From Acidimicrobiia bacterium (GTDB lineage: Bacteria; Actinomycetota; Acidimicrobiia; Spongiisociales; JAENVV01), in contig CP070681.1 in NCBI GenBank assembly GCA_020352575.1, positions 66,384 to 75,811 of the forward strand: a stretch of 9,428 bases of DNA, written 5' to 3'. Below, one piece after another: positions 5,555-9,428 of the stretch; position 1 is the first letter of the stretch; each line of letters starts with the position of its first letter. The notes below the pieces were generated by a model. The model was not told where the DNA came from, searched no databases, and saw only the letters and a program-made list of their open reading frames with translations. A program made the translations under genes and the position numbers.

Positions 5555-6343
5555 CTACTCGGCGTCGGGGATCCCGGCGGCGAGCGCATGGAAGCCGCCG
5601 TCGACGTGGATGACCTCACCGGTGGTCATCGGCATCCAGTCACTCAACAGCAGCGCCACCATCCGGGCCACCGGCTCGGGGTTCGTCTCGTCCCACGGCA
5701 GCGGGGACCGATCGCTCCACACGCCCTCGAAGACCTCGAAGCCGGGGATCGACTTCGCAGCCATGGTCTTGAGGGGGCCCGCCGACACCGCGTTCACCCG
5801 GATGCCCTTGGGTCCCAGGTAGCCGGCCAGGTAGCGGGTCGTGGCCTGGAGGGCAGCCTTGGCGACCCCCATCCAGTCGTAGCCGGGCCACGCCTGGGAG
5901 TTGTCGAAGTCGAGGGTGACGAGGGAGCCGCCACCTGCCTTCTCCATGAGGGGGAGCAAGCCCATGGCGAGCGTCTTGTACGAGAACGCCGACACGCCGA
6001 ACGCCGTCGTGGCGCTCTCGGCGGGGGTGTGGAGGAAGTTGCCGCCGAGGGCGTCGCCCGGGGCGAATCCGATCGAGTGGAGCGCCCCGTCGAGGCTGCC
6101 CCACTCCTGGGTGAGGGTGGCAACGAGGGACTCCATGTGGTCGTCGTCCATGATGTCGAGTTCGTAGACGGGCGCCGGGCTCGGGAGGCGCTTTGCGGTC
6201 CGCTCGGTGATCCGCAGGCCCCGACCGAAGCCGGTGAGCACGATCTCTGCGCCCTGCTCCTGGGCGATGCGCGCCGAGTGGAATGCGATCGAATCGGGGT
6301 TGAGGACCCCGGTGATCACGAGCTTCTTGCCTTTCAGGAACAT
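5555..6343 (-). CDS. fabI: Enoyl-[acyl-carrier-protein] reductase (NADH), FabI/InhA type
   Basis: The 262-residue protein is an atypical short-chain dehydrogenase of the FabI/InhA family. It catalyses the last step of each type II fatty-acid elongation round, reducing trans-2-enoyl-ACP with NADH. The N-terminal cofactor region is KKLVITGVLNPDSIAFHSAR (6-25), the family's diverged glycine motif. LDIMDDDH (62-69) and HSIGF (89-93) follow. The catalytic pair is Tyr155 and Lys162 in GYDWMGVAKAAL, the FabI spacing of Y-x6-K. The end has LLSDWMPMTTGEVIHVDGG (232-250), as in InhA. A GAGGAGG Shine-Dalgarno 6 bases before ATG 6343 fixes the start. A TACGAT box (6370-6365) may add a promoter, though no properly spaced -35 is seen. 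It is not next to a fabG gene as inhA is in mycobacteria; instead a hydrolase and cell-wall ligases follow. Confidence 0.92.
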   Translation of the reverse strand: MFLKGKKLVITGVLNPDSIAFHSARIAQEQGAEIVLTGFGRGLRITERTAKRLPSPAPVYELDIMDDDHMESLVATLTQEWGSLDGALHSIGFAPGDALGGNFLHTPAESATTAFGVSAFSYKTLAMGLLPLMEKAGGGSLVTLDFDNSQAWPGYDWMGVAKAALQATTRYLAGYLGPKGIRVNAVSAGPLKTMAAKSIPGFEVFEGVWSDRSPLPWDETNPEPVARMVALLLSDWMPMTTGEVIHVDGGFHALAAGIPDAE

Positions 6344-6374
6344 GTCGGGCCTCCTCGGCTCGCCATCGTATCGC

Positions 6375-6740
6375 TCAGAACCACACGAGGAAGTTCAACC
6401 AACCCCGGATGCCCAGGCCGGACATGAACAGCATGAACAGTGACCAGGCCAGAGCGGGACGCCGCTCGAACTGGGCTCGGTACACGTAGGCGAACGCGAC
6501 GGTGAAGAGGATCACCACGCCGTAGAAGAGGTGCGCCGATCCGGGGTCGAATCCGCCTTGGTACATCCACAGGCCAAGCGAGACCTGCACGAGGAACATC
6601 GTGATGGCCAGGCCTGCCACCCAGAAGAAGGTCCGGGGAAGGGGACGTTTCGCAAAGGCGAGCGCCGCCGCCCACACGCCGACTGCCCCGGACACGTAGA
6701 TGGCCGCTTGTCCGAGGAACGTGTGGATGTCGCCGACCAT
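6375..6740 (-). CDS. Small four-helix membrane protein with possible paired His ligands
   Basis: The 121-residue product has four hydrophobic segments at about residues 6-28, 37-58, 69-88 and 96-113 with short loops. His6 is at the start of helix 1 and His70 at the start of helix 3. Positively charged residues (Lys31, Arg32, Arg89, Arg93, Arg94) lie after helix 1 and between helices 3 and 4, which suggests cytoplasmic loops there. Small four-helix proteins with such His pairs include cytochrome-b561-like and CtaA-like heme proteins, but the match is only general and I do not name a family. It is the first gene of the leftward operon, 31 bases ahead of fabI. A TACCCT box lies 10 bases before the ATG, so the leader would be very short and has no clear Shine-Dalgarno. 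Confidence 0.7.
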   Translation of the reverse strand: MVGDIHTFLGQAAIYVSGAVGVWAAALAFAKRPLPRTFFWVAGLAITMFLVQVSLGLWMYQGGFDPGSAHLFYGVVILFTVAFAYVYRAQFERRPALAWSLFMLFMSGLGIRGWLNFLVWF

Positions 6741-6750
6741 GCGACCGGGA

Positions 6751-6776
6751 AGGGTAGTGAGGGGTGCGCGTAGCCT
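6751..6776. promoter_or_regulatory. Overlapping divergent promoters between operon and aldo/keto reductase
   Basis: TACCCT on the reverse strand (6756-6751) and TAGCCT on the forward strand (6771-6776) are two outward-facing TANNNT boxes only 14 bases apart. A polymerase on either promoter would need its -35 region over the other's -10 box, so the two should exclude one another. Neither has a recognisable -35 hexamer, so the promoters are predictions. Confidence 0.4.
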
Positions 6777-6796
6777 CGGCTGGCGAAAGGAGCACG

Positions 6797-7807
6797 ATGG
6801 AGTACCGAAGACTTGGCCGCAGCGGGCTGCTGGTGAGCGAACTCGCGCTGGGGACGATGGTCTTCGGCGAAGACGGTCCCCGAGCCGCCTCGCCCGAGGA
6901 CGGTACGTCGATGATCCACCGCTTCCTCGACGCCGGCGGCAACCACATCGACACCGCGGACGTGTACGCCGGCGGCCGTTCCGAGGAGATCGTCGGCAAG
7001 GCGATCAAGCTCCGCCGCGACGACGTCGTGCTCGCCACGAAGGTGCGATTCCCGATGGGTGCCGGCCCCAACGACCAAGGCTCGTCCCGCCACCACATCC
7101 TGTCCGGGGTGGATGCCAGCCTGCGACGACTCGGCACCGACCACATCGAACTCCTCTACCTCCATTGCTGGGACCCCATCACCCCGCTCGACGAGTCACT
7201 GCGGGCCCTCGACGACGTCGTCACCTCCGGCAAGGTGCGCTACCTCGGCGTGTCCAATTACATGCCGTGGCAGTTGGCCACCGCCCTGAACATGGCCGAT
7301 GCCATGGGGTTTCACCGGTTCGTCGCCGCCCAGTACCAGTACAACCTCATCACCCGGGACATCGAGGAGGACTTCTTCGACCTGCTCGAGGCCGAAGGCC
7401 TCGGGCTCGCCCCCTGGAGCCCGCTCGCCGGCGGGTTCCTCGCCGGGAAGTACACCCGCGGCGAACGACCATCGGAGGACGAAGGGCGCCTCGGTTCGCA
7501 GCCCGACACCGACGAGGAGGCGTGGGTGAAACGCCAGGATGACCGCTCCTGGGCGATCGACGCAGCTGTCCGACAGGTCGCTTCGGATGTAGGGGCGTCA
7601 CCCGCCGAGGTCGCCCTTGCCTGGGTGCTCGCCCAGCGCGCAGTGGCGAGCGTGATCATCGGGGCGCGGACGATGGGCCAGTTGGAGTCCAACCTCGCGG
7701 CCACAGACGTGTCGCTGGGCGCCGAGCACCTCGCCCGCCTCGACGAGGCGAGTGCCGTCCCATCCCGCTACCCGGCCCGGTTCATCGCCAACTACGGGAA
7801 GCGCTAG
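6797..7807 (+). CDS. Aldo/keto reductase
   Basis: The 336-residue protein is a full-length NADPH-dependent aldo/keto reductase of the TIM-barrel superfamily. The catalytic tetrad is visible: Asp52 and Tyr57 in NHIDTADVYAGG, Lys82 in LATKVRF, and His123 in LLYLHCWD. The family signature GKVRYLGVSNY (145-155) and the APWSPLAGGFLAGKY segment follow. Near the C-terminus is VASVIIGARTMGQLESNLAA, the NADP-binding region. These features resemble the YajO/Tas-like group acting on aldehydes, ketones or sugars, but the substrate is not predictable. The start at 6797 is chosen because AAAGGAG (6786-6792) precedes it. A longer in-frame start at 6764 would place the coding region over the promoter. It is divergent from the fabI operon. 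Confidence 0.92.
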   Translation: MEYRRLGRSGLLVSELALGTMVFGEDGPRAASPEDGTSMIHRFLDAGGNHIDTADVYAGGRSEEIVGKAIKLRRDDVVLATKVRFPMGAGPNDQGSSRHHILSGVDASLRRLGTDHIELLYLHCWDPITPLDESLRALDDVVTSGKVRYLGVSNYMPWQLATALNMADAMGFHRFVAAQYQYNLITRDIEEDFFDLLEAEGLGLAPWSPLAGGFLAGKYTRGERPSEDEGRLGSQPDTDEEAWVKRQDDRSWAIDAAVRQVASDVGASPAEVALAWVLAQRAVASVIIGARTMGQLESNLAATDVSLGAEHLARLDEASAVPSRYPARFIANYGKR

Positions 7808-7864
7808 GCGCCACTCCTCGGTCGTATCTCTTCAATCTGACATATTGATGCCTTATGGTGACGC

Positions 7865-7870
7865 TATGAT
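7865..7870 (+). promoter_or_regulatory. -10 box of vapBC predicting a leaderless mRNA
   Basis: TATGAT ends 7 bases before the ATG at 7878, which is exactly where the ribbon-helix-helix protein is expected to begin. The surrounding 7826-7870 stretch is clearly more AT-rich than the rest of the window. A CTGACA at 7837-7842 is -35-like but 22 bases away, so the -35 is unresolved. Confidence 0.5.
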
Positions 7871-7877
7871 GCTCTCC

Positions 7878-8135
7878 ATGCGCACCACCATCCGGCTCGA
7901 CGACGATCTCCTTCGGGCACTCAAGGCTCATGCCGCTCGAACGGGTCGCTCGATGACGGCCCTGATCGAGGATGCCGTCCGCGAGTCGTTGTCGAGGACG
8001 TCCAGCGAGCAACCCAACCTCGAGTCGCTCCCCGTGTACGGGGGTTCTGGGACGATGCCGGGCGTCGACCTCACCGACGCCGGCGCCCTGCTCGAGGTGA
8101 TGGAGGAAGGCGAACCGCTAGATGCGCTTCGCTGA
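7878..8135 (+). CDS. vapB: VapB-type ribbon-helix-helix antitoxin
   Basis: The 85-residue protein opens with a ribbon-helix-helix DNA-binding domain. The strand RTTIRLDDDLL (2-12) is followed by helix 1 (LKAHAARTGRS) and helix 2 (MTALIEDAVRESL). The acidic C-terminal half (about 45-85) would be the part that wraps and inhibits the toxin. Partner and overlap identify it as an antitoxin: its last 14 bases overlap the start of the PIN-domain gene. As in related systems, it should bind its own promoter as a dimer and repress the operon, more strongly with the toxin bound. The ATG at 7878 is preferred over in-frame ATGs at 7866 and 7869, because those lie in or beside the -10 box. Confidence 0.85.
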   Translation: MRTTIRLDDDLLRALKAHAARTGRSMTALIEDAVRESLSRTSSEQPNLESLPVYGGSGTMPGVDLTDAGALLEVMEEGEPLDALR

Positions 8136-8550
8136 CGTCAACGTCCTCGTCTACGCACACCGCCCTGAGGCCCCGCGACACGACGAATGGCTGGAGTGGC
8201 TCGAGGCCGCCCGAGTCGATGACGAGCCCCTGGCTGTGACCGACTACGTGCTCGCGGGCTTCGTGCGCATCTCAACCCATCCGAGGATCTTCAAGGATCC
8301 GACGCCGCCCGCCGTTGCACTTGACTTCGTCGCCGCTGTTCGCTCGGCGCCGTCAGTCGTTCCCGTCTCGCCGGGCGAACGCACCTGGCCCATCTTCGAG
8401 GAACTTATCCGTAGCGTCGATGCCCGAGGGAACCTCGTTCCCGACGCCCTGATCGCAGCCATGGCGATCGAGCAGGGGGCCACACTCGTCACGGCCGATC
8501 GCGGCTTCGCTCGGTACCCACGCCTGCGCTGGGTGACACCGGTCTCCTAG
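8122..8550 (+). CDS. vapC: VapC-type PIN-domain ribonuclease toxin
   Basis: The 142-residue protein is a PIN-domain endoribonuclease that would cleave tRNA, rRNA or other RNA with Mg2+ when free of its antitoxin. Conserved acids are Asp5 (FADVNVLVYAH, 3-13), Asp108 (LVPDALIAAMA) and Asp126 (VTADRGF). At the position where many VapC proteins carry a Glu (vlaE..r), this one reads VLAGFVRISTHPRIF, with Gly46. This variant is, as I recall, usual in the mycobacterial-type subfamily (TIGR00028), with Asp41 nearby. The toxin is therefore probably intact. Its start overlaps vapB by 14 bases, with GGAGG (8102-8106) inside vapB as the likely ribosome site, consistent with coupling. A hairpin follows directly after its stop. 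Confidence 0.87.
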   Translation: MRFADVNVLVYAHRPEAPRHDEWLEWLEAARVDDEPLAVTDYVLAGFVRISTHPRIFKDPTPPAVALDFVAAVRSAPSVVPVSPGERTWPIFEELIRSVDARGNLVPDALIAAMAIEQGATLVTADRGFARYPRLRWVTPVS

Positions 8551-8551
8551 A

Positions 8552-8570
8552 GCCAGGGCGCCACCCTGGC
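8552..8570 (+). terminator. Hairpin terminator after vapC
   Basis: A perfect 7-bp inverted repeat (GCCAGGG / CCCTGGC) with a 5-base loop begins 2 bases after the vapC stop, between convergent genes. No T-tract follows, as is common in GC-rich actinobacteria. It could also shield the convergent qng1 transcript's end. Confidence 0.5.
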
Positions 8571-8606
8571 CGCACGGAGTCCTCGGTGCGACGATCGTCG
8601 GTCCGG

Positions 8607-9428
8607 TCAGTACGCCATCGTGATGGTGCGGTGGTGCTCCCCCATCGAGTCGGCATTGCTACCCAGTACCGATGCATGCCAGAGCCAGTAGTCAAGGGTC
8701 GGCATGGCGATCCCATGTCCCCGTGCGTTGAGGGCGGCGAGGACTCGTTCGGCCGCGTGCATGCTTGCCCAGCGGATGGCCAGTTCCCATTCCGAGTGCG
8801 CCGGGATCAGCGTGCGAGTGTCGACAGCCCGTCCGAGCGACCCGGCGTACGAGAGCACGCCGTGGTGGCGGAGTGTGCGGGGCACCATGTAGTCCGGGTA
8901 CACGGGGAACCTGTCGAGCCCCTCGAGTGCGGGGCCCCGTTCGCCGATCATCGCCGTGGCGAGGTGGGCGAGCTTCCAGAAGCGAAGGATCCCATGATCG
9001 GTCTCCGCTTCGTCCCGGTAGCCGGGGACCGTCTCGACGAGGAGACCCGCAACAGTCGGGGCGTCATGGCCGGCCTCGGCGACGAGGTTGGCGAAGGACC
9101 CGCCCCAGCGTTCGATCGCGGCCTCGGCAACCGCCACCAGCCGCGCACGGCGTTCGGGGAGGAGTTGCAGCACACCTTCGCCCTTGAAGAGTCGCTCCAC
9201 GTCGGCGCCGCCCCACCGGGAGATGGCGGTGAAGTCGAGTCCACTCCTGCGCCGCTCCTTCGTGAACGCGGCGAAGAACCCAGGGGCATCGTCGAGGCGC
9301 TGGCCATCGAACTCGGTCGCCCACATCTGCTCGCCCTCGGGAGGCCACAAGCACGCCACGCATGACACGGCGAGCACGACGAAGTCGATCCACTCGGACT
9401 CGGTGAGGTCGGTCGGGAGGCCGTCGTA
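8607..9428 (-). CDS. Queuosine-salvage glycosidase Qng1 (DUF2419), N-terminus missing
   Basis: The frame runs from the TAG stop at 8607 through the right edge, giving 273 visible residues. Apparent in-window starts, such as the GTG at 9377, are internal because homology continues upstream (WIDFVVLAV). The sequence matches the queuosine 5'-phosphate N-glycosylase/hydrolase family (human QNG1/C9orf64; a Sphaerobacter homologue has been studied). Family segments, as I recall them, are LWPPEGEQMW near the start, WGGSFANLV, VETVPGYRDE, a conserved Lys in RFWKLAH, an Asp in YPDYMVPRTLRHHGVLSY and the C-terminal MPTLDYWLW. The enzyme releases queuine base from queuosine 5'-monophosphate, for reuse by tRNA-guanine transglycosylase at the wobble base. 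The gene is convergent with vapBC and no other queuosine gene is visible. Confidence 0.85.
   Translation of the reverse strand, partial: YDGLPTDLTESEWIDFVVLAVSCVACLWPPEGEQMWATEFDGQRLDDAPGFFAAFTKERRRSGLDFTAISRWGGADVERLFKGEGVLQLLPERRARLVAVAEAAIERWGGSFANLVAEAGHDAPTVAGLLVETVPGYRDEAETDHGILRFWKLAHLATAMIGERGPALEGLDRFPVYPDYMVPRTLRHHGVLSYAGSLGRAVDTRTLIPAHSEWELAIRWASMHAAERVLAALNARGHGIAMPTLDYWLWHASVLGSNADSMGEHHRTITMAY

Noticed and set aside
5588..6427. A 279-codon forward open frame
   Set aside because: It is antisense to fabI, which has an unmistakable family match. The translation is Arg/Gly/Val/Glu-rich shadow typical of GC-rich DNA.
6700..7542. A 280-codon forward open frame
   Set aside because: It is an out-of-frame reading of the aldo/keto reductase with Arg/Pro-rich content and no motif.
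8122..8550. Inactive VapC because the usual Glu is a Gly
   Set aside because: Three other acidic residues are intact, and Gly at this place is, as I recall, normal in the mycobacterial-type PIN subfamily, so inactivity is not supported.

Overview
This is a 9.4-kb, GC-rich, gene-dense chromosomal stretch with short intergenic gaps and many GTG starts. These traits, an InhA-like enoyl-ACP reductase, a mycobacterial-type VapBC pair and TANNNT -10 boxes with weak -35 boxes all point to an actinobacterium. My best guess is an Acidimicrobiia-like lineage; that placement is an inference. I see no rRNA, tRNA, insertion sequence, phage gene or CRISPR array.

Layout. (1) 1-1334, leftward: three unrecognised membrane proteins. 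One is cut by the left edge, one is a 51-residue two-helix protein with a GTG start, and one is a six-helix protein of 197 residues. (2) 1445-2171, rightward: a single-domain cupin and a 77-residue stand-alone Lrp/AsnC ligand-binding (RAM) domain. (3) 6740-2176, leftward: a tight probable five-gene operon. In transcription order it holds a small four-helix membrane protein, an FabI/InhA-type enoyl-ACP reductase, an alpha/beta hydrolase, a membrane-anchored MurF-like ligase and a D-Ala-D-Ala-ligase-like ATP-grasp enzyme. Gaps are 31 and 2 bases, then an 8-base overlap, then 31 bases. (4) 6797-7807, rightward: an aldo/keto reductase divergent from that operon. (5) 7878-8550, rightward: a VapB/VapC toxin-antitoxin pair followed by a hairpin terminator. 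(6) 8607-9428, leftward: most of a queuosine-salvage glycosidase (Qng1, DUF2419), whose N-terminus lies beyond the right edge.

The part most worth a second look is the hydrolase / Mur ligase / Ddl-like module. The Mur ligase carries about five membrane segments where MurF normally has its UDP-sugar-binding domain, and its C-terminal substrate region is unlike MurF. The ATP-grasp partner keeps the Ddl N-terminal and central signatures but has a changed site near its C-terminus. Together they could make a dipeptide and attach it to a membrane-linked acceptor. They may be a specialised cell-wall branch rather than the housekeeping ddl/murF, although a housekeeping role is not excluded.

A second theme is promoter architecture. 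TANNNT boxes lie 6-7 bases before the ATG of the Lrp-like gene, the Ddl-like gene and vapB, which predicts leaderless mRNAs. The aldo/keto reductase and the large leftward operon appear to share one compact region with overlapping divergent promoters.
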